From positions 62,001 through 126,000 of the forward strand of contig JASBSY010000001.1 in NCBI GenBank assembly GCA_030148705.1: a stretch of 64,000 nucleotides of DNA, read 5' to 3'. A program made the position numbers and the translations under genes. Positions 50,736-60,616 of the stretch are shown here, piece by piece. Source of the DNA: Pukyongia sp. (GTDB lineage Bacteria; Bacteroidota; Bacteroidia; Flavobacteriales; Flavobacteriaceae). Numbering within the stretch: the first letter of the stretch is position 1; the number at the start of each line of letters is the position of its first letter. The notes beneath the pieces were generated by a model that searched no databases, was not told the origin of the DNA, and saw only the letters and a program-made list of their open reading frames with translations.

Positions 50736-52508
50736 ATGCATTTAGAATTTCTCGATTGGGCATTGATACTTTCGTTTTTTGCCATTTTTATACTCATCGG
50801 AATTGTCGTTGCTAAACGATCCGGCAAGGATACAAAGGAATTTTTTCTCTCCGGTCGAAATATGCCGTGGTGGTTGCTGGGAATATCGATGGTGGCTACA
50901 ACATTTTCGGCCGATACCCCAAATCTCGTAACCGACATTGTACGACAAAATGGTATCTCGGGCAACTGGGTATGGTGGGCATTTCTTATAACAGGCATGC
51001 TAACCGTATTTGTCTACGCAAAATTATGGAGACGTAGCAAGGTACTTACCGACCTCGAATTTTACGAACTGCGTTACAGTGGTAAGGAGGCTGCATTTTT
51101 ACGCGGTTTTAGAGCCATATACCTGGGCGTCTTCTTTAATGTGATGATTATGGCCTCGGTCTGTCTGGCAGCCATTAAAATTGGCGGGGTATTGTTCGAT
51201 CTTCCCCCGGTAGAATCGGTGGTGATCGCTTCGGCCGTTACAGTCCTATACAGTGCTTTTGGCGGATTGCGCGGAGTGATATTCACCGATTTTCTGCAGT
51301 TTATAATTGCCATGGTTGGATCGGTATGGGCCGCTTATTACATAGTTTCAATGCCTGAAATCGGCGGGTTGAACCAATTGCTCACCCATGAAAACGTGGC
51401 CGACAAATTGAATTTTCTTCCGGATTTTAATGATTCAAGTTCTATTCTCGTTCTATTGATCATTCCTCTTGCCGTCCAATGGTGGAGTGTATGGTATCCG
51501 GGCGCCGAACCCGGAGGTGGGGGCTATATCGCGCAACGGATGCTTTCCGCCAAGGACGAAAAGAACGCCATTGGGGCCACCCTCCTCTTTAATATTGCAC
51601 ATTACGCCCTCAGACCATGGCCATGGATAATTATCGCCCTGGCTTCGTTGGTGCTGTATCCGCAGTTATCTGATATTGGCGCAGAGTTTCCAAATGCAGT
51701 GCTCGGCCATGATCTTGGATATCCGGCTATGCTTACCAATTTACCGTCGGGGCTGCTGGGATTGGTAGTGGCCTCCCTAATCGCAGCTTTTATGAGTACT
51801 ATATCATCTCATCTTAACTGGGGTTCCTCCTATATTGCGCTCGACTTTTATAAGAGGTTCGTAAAAACAGACGCCTCGGAAAAAGAGCTTGTAGCCGTTG
51901 GCAGAATCTCTACGCTTTTACTAATGGTATTTGCCGCTGCTATCGCCTTGATGTTGAGTAGTGCGCTGAGTACCTTTGCAATTTTATTACAAATAGGAGC
52001 CGGAACCGGGTTGATATTTATCCTAAGATGGTTTTGGTGGCGAATTAATGCCTATAGTGAGATTACAGGAATGGTTGTCTCATTCGTGGTGGCCATAGTG
52101 TTCGAATTCGTAGACCTGGGTCTGGAGACCCATGAAAAGCTTGTGTATAGCGTCCTGATTACCACTGTAAGCTGGTTACTGGTTACGCTCCTCACCAGGC
52201 CCACGAACGCAGAGAAACTTGCTGCGTTCTACAACAAAGTAACTCCTTACGGGATGGGATGGAATCGATTTAAAAGAATGGCCGAAGATCGGGGTCTCAA
52301 ATTAAAAAGAAGTACCGATAATTTTACGATCGATCTCTCCTCAATGCTCCTGGGCATCTTATTGGTGTATTCCGGACTTTTTGCCACCGGTTATATTATC
52401 TACGGAAATTTACTTGGAAGTCTGATCCTGTCAGCAGTTTCGGTGCTTTCGGCTATAGCCATATTCTTCTTATGGCAACGCAAGCGTACCAATTCGACAA
52501 AGGGATAA
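50736..52508 (+). CDS. sodium:solute symporter family transporter
   Basis: The 590-residue protein has about thirteen membrane helices and SSS family features: the opening LEFLDWALILSFFAIFILIGIVVAKRSGKDTKEFFLSGRNMPWW, then VATTFSADTPNLV, and SAFGGLRGVIFTDFLQFIIAMVGS. It imports a small solute, probably driven by Na+, and the substrate cannot be told from the sequence. It follows the H3TH gene by 2 bp, so it is translated from the same transcript. A terminator lies after it. Confidence 0.92.
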   Translation: MHLEFLDWALILSFFAIFILIGIVVAKRSGKDTKEFFLSGRNMPWWLLGISMVATTFSADTPNLVTDIVRQNGISGNWVWWAFLITGMLTVFVYAKLWRRSKVLTDLEFYELRYSGKEAAFLRGFRAIYLGVFFNVMIMASVCLAAIKIGGVLFDLPPVESVVIASAVTVLYSAFGGLRGVIFTDFLQFIIAMVGSVWAAYYIVSMPEIGGLNQLLTHENVADKLNFLPDFNDSSSILVLLIIPLAVQWWSVWYPGAEPGGGGYIAQRMLSAKDEKNAIGATLLFNIAHYALRPWPWIIIALASLVLYPQLSDIGAEFPNAVLGHDLGYPAMLTNLPSGLLGLVVASLIAAFMSTISSHLNWGSSYIALDFYKRFVKTDASEKELVAVGRISTLLLMVFAAAIALMLSSALSTFAILLQIGAGTGLIFILRWFWWRINAYSEITGMVVSFVVAIVFEFVDLGLETHEKLVYSVLITTVSWLLVTLLTRPTNAEKLAAFYNKVTPYGMGWNRFKRMAEDRGLKLKRSTDNFTIDLSSMLLGILLVYSGLFATGYIIYGNLLGSLILSAVSVLSAIAIFFLWQRKRTNSTKG

Positions 52509-52510
52509 TA

Positions 52511-52541
52511 AAAAAGCCGCTTCGGAAGAAAGCGGCTTAAA
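52511..52541. terminator. terminator between convergent genes
   Basis: Arms AAGCCGCTT (52514-52522) and AAGCGGCTT (52530-52538), preceded by an A-run and followed by AAATTTG. It lies between the symporter and prohibitin genes. The A-run upstream makes it a good terminator for the minus strand. Confidence 0.7.
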
Positions 52542-52560
52542 TTTGTGAAAAGAGCAATGC

Positions 52561-53376
52561 TTACTGGTTTCCAAGTATAATTGGCATCCCGTCTTTGCCC
52601 GAACCGATTATCACAACTTTACTGTTTGGCGATTCGGCCAATTTCATCGTAGCCTCGATCCCTTTATCTTGTAGGATCTTATCGGTTAATGATGCACTTA
52701 GAATTCTGTTTGCATCGGCTTTACCCTGAGCTTCAATAATAACTTTTTCTGCCTCTTTCGCGGCTGTAACAAGTCGGAATTCGTATTCAAGCGATTCCTG
52801 TTCCTGCTTTAGTTTACGTTCAATAGCGTCTTTAATGGTCATTGGCAGGGTGACATCCCGCACCAGAACTTCGTTGAGCTGCACAAATTGCTGCTCAAGG
52901 ATTTTCTTTGTTTCGGTAAAGATCTCATCCTGAATGGCATCACGCTTGCTCGAATACAGTTGCTCCGGGGTATAGCGACCCACCACGCTTCTTGCTGCCG
53001 ACCGAATCGCCGGCTGGATTACACGTTGCAGGTAATTTTCGCCCAGGTTTTGATGTAGCTTTCCTAAATCTGAATAAACAGGCTGATACCAGGCAGAAGC
53101 ATCGATCTGAATTTCAAGTCCGTTGGATGAAAGCACCTTCATCTTTTCGAATAGTTCCTGCTGTCTTACTTCATAGATAATCACCTTATTCCAGGGTGCC
53201 ACCAGGTGAAAGCCTTCTCCCAAAGGCGGCTTGTCGATTACCACCCCGTCATCGAAGGTTTTATAGAGCACCCCCGCCTCACCCGAGCCGACAGTAACCG
53301 CCGATTTTGCGATGACGATAATGAGAATGATTACAATAATTATGACCGGAATTCCGATCTTTGGTAGCTTGTCCAT
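52561..53376 (-). CDS. prohibitin family protein (SPFH domain)
   Basis: The 271-residue protein has one N-terminal helix (about 7-24) and a prohibitin-type SPFH domain (VTVGSGEAGVLYKTFDDGVVIDKPPLGEGFHLVAPWNKV). The coiled-coil segment (KQEQESLEYEFRLVTAAKEAEKVIIEAQGKADAN) and GMPIILGNQ C-terminus follow. It probably forms a large ring-shaped scaffold on the inner membrane. It is the last gene of the run fabG, VWA-like protein, prohibitin (15 bp after the VWA-like gene). Confidence 0.9.
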   Translation of the reverse strand: MDKLPKIGIPVIIIVIILIIVIAKSAVTVGSGEAGVLYKTFDDGVVIDKPPLGEGFHLVAPWNKVIIYEVRQQELFEKMKVLSSNGLEIQIDASAWYQPVYSDLGKLHQNLGENYLQRVIQPAIRSAARSVVGRYTPEQLYSSKRDAIQDEIFTETKKILEQQFVQLNEVLVRDVTLPMTIKDAIERKLKQEQESLEYEFRLVTAAKEAEKVIIEAQGKADANRILSASLTDKILQDKGIEATMKLAESPNSKVVIIGSGKDGMPIILGNQ

Positions 53377-53391
53377 TTTTTTATGTTTAAA

Positions 53392-55425
53392 TTAAATTAG
53401 TCCATTGTATTTTCTGATAAACCATTCTGTACTCAATAGCAGTACTATAAAGAGGAGTAGGTATTTCCAATCGATTAAAGGTACGATTTTTTGTTCGCTT
53501 TTCTGGATTGCCTGATAACGTTCATCCTTCATTAAGGCGTCTTGCAGCTTGTTTGCTTCCGTTACAAAAAATGCCTCTCCGGAAGTATTGGTCACAAAAC
53601 GCTGTAGCTTTGTTACGTCTGCGTTGAGGAACTGTTGTTCCACATTAAAGTCCAGTATACTAAAGTTTCCACTTCTGGAAACCGTTTCACTATCTACGGC
53701 CACGGTGAAATTATAACTGCCGGCCGGAAGTGAATTAAGATCGACTTCATAATAGTTACCCTTCAGAAGCATAGGAAACGTGAATTGTTCATTGGTTTCC
53801 GTATTTGTAACTCGTATTTGTAATAAGGCGCGGCTGTCGAAAACATAATTGCTGTCGAAATACTGGGCAGAAATTTTTATGGGATTATTATTGTAATAGA
53901 ACGATTCATGGCTTACTTCCAGTCGGCTTCTCCGCTTGTTCGATGCGAGGTATTGCACCAGTTTACCCATAAATTCGTCGAAAGCCTCAAAGCCACCGTC
54001 CTTTAAATACACCTGGGCTCGCCAGCGCCAGAAATCTTCCCCGTCCAATATTGCCTGCCGCCTGCCGTCTAGCTCCATTGTGGCCAGCAAGGCACTCCCG
54101 CTTGCTATACCATCGATATACTGCTCCAGCAATATTTCGTGGGGCACAGTAATTACCAATTCTCCGAATGCCGTATTAAGCGGAGGAAAATTATCGAAAC
54201 CAAGGTCTTCTGTTCCGAAGGTGCCGTAGTTAAGATTAAATGCAGCGGTTACCAATTCATTCTGAAATGTGGCATCTTTTTCAAAGCTGCCGGAAACCGA
54301 ATTCAGGAAATTCCAGTCTGTTTCCGTCCCGCTAATTGTAAAGGTATTCTTCTTTAACTGACTTAATTCAGAATAAACCGAAGAAAAACTTCTGTCGGGC
54401 TGATAAAGAATAATTAGTTGATAATCGTCAAGCTTGTTTAGGGCTTCGGCGGGTTTACTGAAAGTTATACTTCGCTGTTCGTTAGAGGTGATAGCTTTCC
54501 TGAGTGCACCCAGGTCGGGGTGAATAATGCTGCTTACCACCAGGACATTGGTCGCCTGGTCGATTACCTCAACAGCGAACTGTTTTGTATTATTCTGCTT
54601 ATTCTTTTCTTCCTGAACCGGTACTAAATGGGCCGAGTATTTTTGAAGGCCTACACTGTTAGCGGGTAGCGTGAATGTTATAATTTTGCTGTTATTCGAT
54701 TCGGTAAATGAAACAGTCTGCCTGAACACCGTACTTCCGGCCTGGGTTACCACAAAATCGGAAGTTCGGGTCTCTGAACCGTTGTAAATAAGCACAACCT
54801 CGACGGGAAACTGGTTTTTCAGGAAAGCGTATCGGTTGCTGTTTAGCTGTTCTATCCTCATATCTGTATACTGAGTGGAATCGCCCAAAATTATTGTATA
54901 TACCGGATTTTTTATGGTGGTACCCGCATATTCGTAATCGGCCCCGAAGGTCTGGTTGCCGTCTGTAATGAGAACAGTTGGTGCGATTTCCGATTGGTAA
55001 ACAGCATTAACTCCTGAAAGGGCTTTTCTGATATTTGTGTTCCGTTCGGTGAACGAGAGGGAGTCTGAGGTGTTTAACTCACTGCCAAACCCGTAATATC
55101 GAATGTCGAATTTATCATTCAGGTCTTCGCTAGATTTTAAAAAGCCCACGAAATTCTCCGCATTTTCGCGTTGTTCAAGAGCTGTTACCGAAGCGGAATT
55201 ATCAATAAGAACCGGCAATTTTGGTTTCTCTATAGTATAGGTCTCGCTTCTGAATTTTGGATTAATTATCAATAATAAAAGCAGAAAGAAGCTAAAGAAT
55301 CTCAGGGTTCCAAACAGCCATTTGTGCCGTGCTGAATGGGTCGTTCTGTATCCATACATGAATACCGCCACTGCTAAGGAAACAGTGGCGGCGATAATAA
55401 TATACAGTATGGTTTCCGGGGTCAT
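53392..55425 (-). CDS. large membrane protein with a VWA-like domain
   Basis: The 677-residue protein has two N-terminal helices (about 5-24 and 41-54) and a C-terminal helix (YLLLFIVLLLSTEWFI), so its bulk is probably outside the cytoplasm. A von Willebrand factor A-like domain begins at PVLIDNSASV, with a MIDAS-like DxSxS at D75, and continues in ITDGNQTFG. The rest (about 230-640) is a series of beta domains. It resembles BatA-type or other aerotolerance-related VWA proteins in layout, but no BatABC genes are adjacent. It sits 7 bp after fabG. Confidence 0.75.
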   Translation of the reverse strand: MTPETILYIIIAATVSLAVAVFMYGYRTTHSARHKWLFGTLRFFSFFLLLLLIINPKFRSETYTIEKPKLPVLIDNSASVTALEQRENAENFVGFLKSSEDLNDKFDIRYYGFGSELNTSDSLSFTERNTNIRKALSGVNAVYQSEIAPTVLITDGNQTFGADYEYAGTTIKNPVYTIILGDSTQYTDMRIEQLNSNRYAFLKNQFPVEVVLIYNGSETRTSDFVVTQAGSTVFRQTVSFTESNNSKIITFTLPANSVGLQKYSAHLVPVQEEKNKQNNTKQFAVEVIDQATNVLVVSSIIHPDLGALRKAITSNEQRSITFSKPAEALNKLDDYQLIILYQPDRSFSSVYSELSQLKKNTFTISGTETDWNFLNSVSGSFEKDATFQNELVTAAFNLNYGTFGTEDLGFDNFPPLNTAFGELVITVPHEILLEQYIDGIASGSALLATMELDGRRQAILDGEDFWRWRAQVYLKDGGFEAFDEFMGKLVQYLASNKRRSRLEVSHESFYYNNNPIKISAQYFDSNYVFDSRALLQIRVTNTETNEQFTFPMLLKGNYYEVDLNSLPAGSYNFTVAVDSETVSRSGNFSILDFNVEQQFLNADVTKLQRFVTNTSGEAFFVTEANKLQDALMKDERYQAIQKSEQKIVPLIDWKYLLLFIVLLLSTEWFIRKYNGLI

Positions 55426-55432
55426 GAATTTC

Positions 55433-56179
55433 TTAAGTTAACATTCCGCCATCTACGTTAAGAACCTGCCCGGTAACATAAGATGAAAGATCACTGGCCA
55501 GGAACACACAAGCGTTGGCTATATCTTCAGGCGAACCACCTCTTTTCAGGGGAATAGCATCTCTCCAGCTCTGAACTGTTGCTTCATCCAGCTTCCCGGT
55601 CATTTCGGTTTCGATAAAGCCCGGAGCTATGGCGTTACAGCGTATATCCCGAGAGCCGAGTTCCAGGGCGACCGATTTGGTAAACCCGAGAATCCCCGCT
55701 TTAGACGCGGCATAGTTGGTTTGTCCGGCATTCCCTTTTACTCCAACCACCGAACTCATATTAATAATGGAACCTTTCCGTTGCTTTAACATAGCCCGCT
55801 GCACGGCTTTAGTCATATTAAATACCGATTTCAGGTTTACCTCAATAACTTTGTCGAAATCTTCTTCTGAAATACGCATTAAAAGATTGTCCTTGGTAAT
55901 CCCCGCATTGTTTACCAATATATCGATACTCCCGAATTCTTCAAGTACCTGAGAGGCCAGTTCCTGGGATTCATCGAAATTAGCCGCATTGCTCTGATAT
56001 GCCTTTACCTTAACGCCTTCTTTAGAGACTTTCTCGGCTATAGCATCGGCCGACTCTTTAGAGGAGTTATAGGTAAAGGCGACGTTTGCACCGTGCTTTG
56101 CAAAAGTTTCAACGATGCCCTTGCCAATTCCGCGGCTACCACCGGTTACGATAGCGGTCTTTCCTTCTAATAATTTCAT
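55433..56179 (-). CDS. fabG: 3-oxoacyl-[acyl-carrier-protein] reductase
   Basis: FabG reduces 3-oxoacyl-ACP to 3-hydroxyacyl-ACP in each round of fatty acid elongation. The 248-residue protein shows TGGSRGIGKGI (cofactor), NNAGITKDNLLMR, NMSSVVGVKGNAGQTNYAASKAG (catalytic Ser, Tyr and Lys), RCNAIAPGFIETEMT and GQVLNVDGGML at the C-terminus, all FabG hallmarks. It is the first gene of a run with the VWA-like and prohibitin genes, so transcription of fatty acid synthesis is linked with envelope proteins. No acpP or fabF is adjacent. Confidence 0.95.
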   Translation of the reverse strand: MKLLEGKTAIVTGGSRGIGKGIVETFAKHGANVAFTYNSSKESADAIAEKVSKEGVKVKAYQSNAANFDESQELASQVLEEFGSIDILVNNAGITKDNLLMRISEEDFDKVIEVNLKSVFNMTKAVQRAMLKQRKGSIINMSSVVGVKGNAGQTNYAASKAGILGFTKSVALELGSRDIRCNAIAPGFIETEMTGKLDEATVQSWRDAIPLKRGGSPEDIANACVFLASDLSSYVTGQVLNVDGGMLT

Positions 56180-56318
56180 AGTTGTTCTGCTTAATTTTTG
56201 GATTGACTAAGATAAAAAGATATTATAAGACCTTATAAGTCTTCCTGAGTTTTATTCTCATTTAGACACTCTAGAGAAATATATTGTATCTTAACTACTT
56301 ATAAATCAATCCAACAAC

Positions 56319-58253
56319 ATGAAAAATCTAATTTTTTTATTAAGCATCCTAATGTTGGTAGCCTGTAAAGACAGTAAGGAATCGAAAGTGGTTTCCGAAG
56401 TAAAGCAGCCACCACCTGAAATCTCCGTTGAGGATTTTGTAAAGAACTCTGAACAACGCACATTTCGTATGTCACCGGACGGTTCGCATATTGCCTATCT
56501 GGCTCCTTACAAAACGAGAATGAATATCCATGTAAAAGCTGCCGGTTCGGAGGACGTTATCAGAGTAACGGGAGTAGAAGACCGAGACATCAATAATTTC
56601 TTCTGGGCAAGCAATGACCGGTTAGTGTATATAAAAGACAATGCCGGAAACGAGAATTTCCATTTGTATTCGATTGGCAAGGAAGGAAAAGATGAAAAGA
56701 ACCTTACCCCATTTGATGGTGTAAGGGCGCAGATAATAGACGACCTGGAATCCCAACCGGAGTTTATGATCATTGGACTTAATAACAGGAATCCGCAAGT
56801 TTTCGATCCTTACCGAATCAATATTAAAACCGGTGAGATGGATCTCATTTACGAAAACCCGGGGGATATAACCGGATGGGGAACCGATCATGACGGGAAA
56901 TTGCGCCTGGCTTATAAGACAAATGGCGTGGATACAAGTATTTGGTATCGACAAAGTGAGGAGGATGAGTTTAAAGAGGTTATTTCTCTGAATTTTAAAG
57001 AAACCTTATCGCCACAATTCTTCGATTTCGATAACGGGGATGTGGTATACGCCATTTCCGATCTAAACAGGGATAAATCGGCTATAGTTAAGTACGATTT
57101 AAAGCAGAATAAGGAAATTGAAGAGATTTATGCCAATAGCGAGGTCGACGTGGACTATCTGGCATACTCTAACCATCGTAAAGTACCTACACACATAGGA
57201 TATACAAGGGCTAAACACGAAAGAAAATTTATGGACGATGAAACCGAAAACCTGTTCAAAAGATTTCACGATGAACTAGGCGATGAAAACGAGTATTACA
57301 TCGTATCTACAAACAAGGAAGAAACAAAAATGCTGGTTTATTTGAGTCATGATACGTCTAGAGGGTATTATTATTATTATGATAAAGACGCAGACACGCT
57401 TAAAAAAATAGCAGATCTCAGTCCATGGCTGAATCCGGAGCATATGGCACAGATGAAACCAATAAGCTATAAAAGTCGGGATGGACTAACCATTCACGGA
57501 TATCTTACTCTTCCCGTTGGGCGGGAAGCCAAGAATCTTCCGGTGGTTATAAATCCACATGGCGGCCCGTGGGCAAGGGATAATTGGGGATACAACGCCG
57601 AAGTTCAATTGCTGGCCAATCGAGGTTATGCTGTCTTGCAAATGAACTTTAGAGGATCTACTGGATATGGCAAAGAGTTTTGGCAAAAATCATTTAAACA
57701 ATGGGGCCAGGCAATGCAGGATGATGTTACAGACGGCGCGCATTGGCTTATAGACCAAGGTATTGCCGATCCTGACCGCCTTGCCATTTACGGTGGAAGT
57801 TACGGGGGTTATGCCACACTTGCCGGAATTACCAACACTCCGGAGCTGTATGCAGCCGCGGTAGATTATGTTGGAGTTTCAAATTTATTTACGTTCATGG
57901 AAACGATTCCACCTTACTGGGAACCTTATAAAAAGATGCTTTATGAAATGGTGGGAGATCCCAATACCGCCGACAGTATAATGATGAGGGCAAATAGCCC
58001 TGTTTATAACGTCGATAAAATTAAAGCTGCATTATTCGTGGCACAGGGGGCGAATGATCCCAGAGTTGTTCAGGCAGAATCGGACCAAATGGTTGAAGCG
58101 TTGGAAAAGAAAGGTGTGAATGTGCAATATATGCTCAAGACGGATGAGGGCCATGGCTTCAGAAATGAGGAAAATCGGTTCGATTTCTATAATGCCATGA
58201 TTATTTTCCTCGATGAGAATATGAAAGAGAAAGTTGCGGACATAAAAACCTGA
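56319..58253 (+). CDS. S9 family peptidase lipoprotein (prolyl oligopeptidase type)
   Basis: The 644-residue protein starts with a lipobox (LMLVACKDSK, cysteine about residue 16) and is probably an envelope lipoprotein. It has an N-terminal propeller (about 40-360) and a C-terminal alpha/beta hydrolase domain with the catalytic triad S494 (GGSYGGY), D580 (GANDPRV) and H612 (DEGHGF). VVINPHGGPWARDNWG precedes it. This is the acylaminoacyl-peptidase/dipeptidyl peptidase branch, which trims peptides. A TATCTTAA at about 56287 may be part of its promoter. A terminator follows. Confidence 0.93.
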   Translation: MKNLIFLLSILMLVACKDSKESKVVSEVKQPPPEISVEDFVKNSEQRTFRMSPDGSHIAYLAPYKTRMNIHVKAAGSEDVIRVTGVEDRDINNFFWASNDRLVYIKDNAGNENFHLYSIGKEGKDEKNLTPFDGVRAQIIDDLESQPEFMIIGLNNRNPQVFDPYRINIKTGEMDLIYENPGDITGWGTDHDGKLRLAYKTNGVDTSIWYRQSEEDEFKEVISLNFKETLSPQFFDFDNGDVVYAISDLNRDKSAIVKYDLKQNKEIEEIYANSEVDVDYLAYSNHRKVPTHIGYTRAKHERKFMDDETENLFKRFHDELGDENEYYIVSTNKEETKMLVYLSHDTSRGYYYYYDKDADTLKKIADLSPWLNPEHMAQMKPISYKSRDGLTIHGYLTLPVGREAKNLPVVINPHGGPWARDNWGYNAEVQLLANRGYAVLQMNFRGSTGYGKEFWQKSFKQWGQAMQDDVTDGAHWLIDQGIADPDRLAIYGGSYGGYATLAGITNTPELYAAAVDYVGVSNLFTFMETIPPYWEPYKKMLYEMVGDPNTADSIMMRANSPVYNVDKIKAALFVAQGANDPRVVQAESDQMVEALEKKGVNVQYMLKTDEGHGFRNEENRFDFYNAMIIFLDENMKEKVADIKT

Positions 58254-58272
58254 TAACTCCTAACACAAACGT

Positions 58273-58299
58273 AAAAAGGGCTCAAAGAGCCCTTTTTTA
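58273..58299. terminator. terminator between convergent genes
   Basis: Arms AAAAAGGGCTC (58273-58283) and GAGCCCTTTTT (58287-58297), with A/T runs on both sides, between the S9 peptidase and sucD. Confidence 0.92.
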
Positions 58300-58315
58300 G
58301 ATTGTAATATCTGTT

Positions 58316-59191
58316 TTAGTTTCCAAGTACCTCGGCAACGCGTTTGCCGATTTCGGCCGGGGAGTCGACTACGTGAATTCCGCAGTCTCTCATAATTTTC
58401 TTTTTCGCCTGAGCAGTGTCATCACTTCCGCCTACTATGGCGCCGGCATGTCCCATGGTTCTTCCTGCAGGAGCAGTTTCTCCTGCGATAAAGCCAATTA
58501 CCGGTTTTTTACTGCCACTTTTCTTATACCACTGGGCTGCATCGGCCTCCAACTGCCCACCGATCTCCCCGATCATAACCACGGCCTCCGTCTCTTCGTC
58601 GTTTATTAGTAATTCTACCGCTTCGCGAGTGGTCGTCCCAATGATAGGGTCCCCACCTATTCCGATGGCCGTAGTTATTCCCAGCCCTTGCTTCACAACC
58701 TGGTCGGCTGCTTCATAGGTAAGTGTTCCGGATTTTGATACGATTCCCACCCTACCTTTTTCAAAAACAAAGCCGGGCATGATACCTACTTTAGCTTCAC
58801 CGGGCGTAATAACCCCGGGGCAATTAGGGCCTACCAGACGGCAATCCCGATCTTTGAGATAATCGGCAGCTGTGATCATATCGGCAACGGGGATGCCTTC
58901 AGTAATGGTAATGATTACCGATATCCCGGCATCTGCAGCTTCCATAATAGCGTCGGCTGCAAATGCGGGAGGCACGAATATGATAGATACATCGGCGTCG
59001 GTAGCTTTTACAGCCTCTTCCACCGTGTTAAAAACAGGTTTGTCGAGGTGGTTTTGTCCGCCTTTTCCGGGTGTAACTCCACCTACTACGTTAGTTCCGT
59101 ACTCTATCATCTGCCCGGCGTGAAAAGTTCCTTCACTACCCGTAAAGCCCTGCACTATTATCTTCGAATTTTTATTGACTAAAACACTCAT
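58316..59191 (-). CDS. sucD: succinyl-CoA synthetase alpha subunit
   Basis: The alpha subunit of succinyl-CoA synthetase (TCA cycle; succinate, ATP or GTP and CoA) binds CoA and carries the phosphohistidine. The 291-residue product has the NAD-like N-terminus [57 protein letters not shown] and the active-site GHAGAIVGG. The start is 59191 ([10 protein letters not shown]), because a perfect -7 box lies between it and an in-frame ATG at 59251. The beta subunit (sucC) is not in the window, which is usual in flavobacteria. Confidence 0.95.
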   Translation of the reverse strand: MSVLVNKNSKIIVQGFTGSEGTFHAGQMIEYGTNVVGGVTPGKGGQNHLDKPVFNTVEEAVKATDADVSIIFVPPAFAADAIMEAADAGISVIITITEGIPVADMITAADYLKDRDCRLVGPNCPGVITPGEAKVGIMPGFVFEKGRVGIVSKSGTLTYEAADQVVKQGLGITTAIGIGGDPIIGTTTREAVELLINDEETEAVVMIGEIGGQLEADAAQWYKKSGSKKPVIGFIAGETAPAGRTMGHAGAIVGGSDDTAQAKKKIMRDCGIHVVDSPAEIGKRVAEVLGN

Positions 59192-59226
59192 TGGTTTTTG
59201 TAGTATTTGTGCGATTAATAAGGCCG

Positions 59227-59234
59227 CAAAGATA
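59227..59234 (-). promoter_or_regulatory. Bacteroidota-type -7 box (TATCTTTG) for sucD
   Basis: CAAAGATA on the plus strand reads TATCTTTG on the minus strand, a perfect TAnnTTTG, 35 bp before the sucD start. It gives sucD its own promoter within the lipid A gene run and excludes the upstream ATG at 59251. Confidence 0.8.
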
Positions 59235-59262
59235 TTATTTTGCGACGCCATAAAAAAGAAAT

Positions 59263-59676
59263 TTAAACTTTAACCCTGTGATAGGATTCGGAAGTATCGT
59301 CTTTATCGGTTACAGGCTGGCTCACCTGGTATCCCCTGTATAACTGACCGTCCTTCACTTCCCAGATCGCAATAAAATGGGCAATTCCCAGCTCTTCATC
59401 GGGATTCTCCATAGTGCGGACGTAGTATTTATACCTTATGGTAATATGATTATCATCCTGTAACAAATGACTTATTTCTATTCGAAGATCGTGATAGGAA
59501 CGTTTAATTTCGTTGAAGAAATCTGTAAGATCATCATAATTCATGATGGTGAGTCCATCGACGCTGTTCCAGATCAACACGATATCTTTATGGAAGTATG
59601 ATTTTAAAACCGAATCATCCTTTAATATGTCGGATTTATAAAAACCCTTCACTACATCTTTAGCGCTTTTACTCAT
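59263..59676 (-). CDS. NTF2-like (SnoaL) family protein
   Basis: The 137-residue protein has the cone-shaped alpha/beta fold of NTF2/SnoaL proteins: [50 protein letters not shown], followed by [25 protein letters not shown] and [18 protein letters not shown]. It could bind a small hydrophobic ligand or be a regulatory or cyclase-like enzyme. Its start overlaps the stop of the lpxD-like gene by 4 bp, so it is co-translated with lipid A genes. Role unknown. Confidence 0.85.
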   Translation of the reverse strand: MSKSAKDVVKGFYKSDILKDDSVLKSYFHKDIVLIWNSVDGLTIMNYDDLTDFFNEIKRSYHDLRIEISHLLQDDNHITIRYKYYVRTMENPDEELGIAHFIAIWEVKDGQLYRGYQVSQPVTDKDDTSESYHRVKV

Positions 59677-60611
59677 TGTATTTTATCAAGTTTATCAATT
59701 ATATCGGGAATTAGTTTAATGGACGCTAATTCCTTGTATTTTTTTCTGAATTCATCTGCCGGTGTCCCAAAATAAGATTTGTGTCCCGGAAGGGATTTGC
59801 TCACTCCGCTCTGAGCGGAAATAATTGCCTTCTCCCCTATGGTTACACCACTGGTGATTCCAACCTGTCCCCAGATGGTCACAAAGTCTTCAATAAGTAC
59901 ACAGCCGGCAATTCCAACCTGGGATGCGATAAGGCATCGGCTGCCTATTACCGAATCATGTCCTACGTGGACCTGGTTATCCAGCTTAGTTCCTTCTCCT
60001 ATCACGGTGGAAGCCGTTACTCCACGATCGATACTGCAAAGTGCACCAATATCCACATTGTCCTTTATTACGACATTTCCGCCACTTAAGAGTCGGTCGT
60101 ATTTTTCGGGTCGGTTCTTGTAATAGAATGCATCTGCCCCGAGTACTGTTCCGGAGTGAATGGTAACATTGTTGCCTATAATCGTATTGTCATAAATGGA
60201 AACATTGGAGTGTATTACACAATCACTACCAATTCTCACATTATTCCCTATAAAGACGTTTGGTTGAATTACCGTGTGTTTTCCAATTAACGCGCTTTCA
60301 GCTATTACTGCTCTCGCCACCTGAAACGGGTTAAAATGCCGGGTTAGTTTATTGAAATCGCGAAACGGATCGTCTGAGATCAACAGGGCCTTATCTTTGG
60401 GGCAATCGACTTTCTTGTTGATCAGGATAACTGAGGCCAGTGATCGCAACGCTTTATCATAGTATTTAGGATGATCAACGAAGACGATATCCCCGGGTTG
60501 CACCACGTGGATCTCGTTCATTCCGTGTACCTGAAAATTGGGAGCACCCACGAATTCGCAATCGAGAATTGCAGCGATATCTTTTAAATCAAGCGGGTGT
60601 TTAAATTTCAT
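59673..60611 (-). CDS. second LpxD-like N-acyltransferase
   Basis: The 312-residue protein has the LpxD layout. The N-terminal UDP-binding domain (about 1-100, LKDIAAILDCEFVG, VQPGDIVFVDHPKYYDKALRSLASVILINK) leads to a left-handed beta helix of hexapeptide repeats. The catalytic His is in NQVHVGHDSVIG. A C-terminal helix ends the protein ([23 protein letters not shown]). It is distinct from the true lpxD at the window end. It may acylate a different sugar nucleotide, or serve a second lipid A variant. It is 5 bp after efp and overlaps the NTF2-like gene. Confidence 0.88.
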   Translation of the reverse strand: MKFKHPLDLKDIAAILDCEFVGAPNFQVHGMNEIHVVQPGDIVFVDHPKYYDKALRSLASVILINKKVDCPKDKALLISDDPFRDFNKLTRHFNPFQVARAVIAESALIGKHTVIQPNVFIGNNVRIGSDCVIHSNVSIYDNTIIGNNVTIHSGTVLGADAFYYKNRPEKYDRLLSGGNVVIKDNVDIGALCSIDRGVTASTVIGEGTKLDNQVHVGHDSVIGSRCLIASQVGIAGCVLIEDFVTIWGQVGITSGVTIGEKAIISAQSGVSKSLPGHKSYFGTPADEFRKKYKELASIKLIPDIIDKLDKIQ

Positions 60612-60616
60612 AGACC

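Noticed and set aside
59191-59251. Upstream ATG start of sucD (59251)
   Set aside because: A perfect -7 box lies at 59227-59234 between it and the ATG at 59191, and the added residues are not part of the SucD family.
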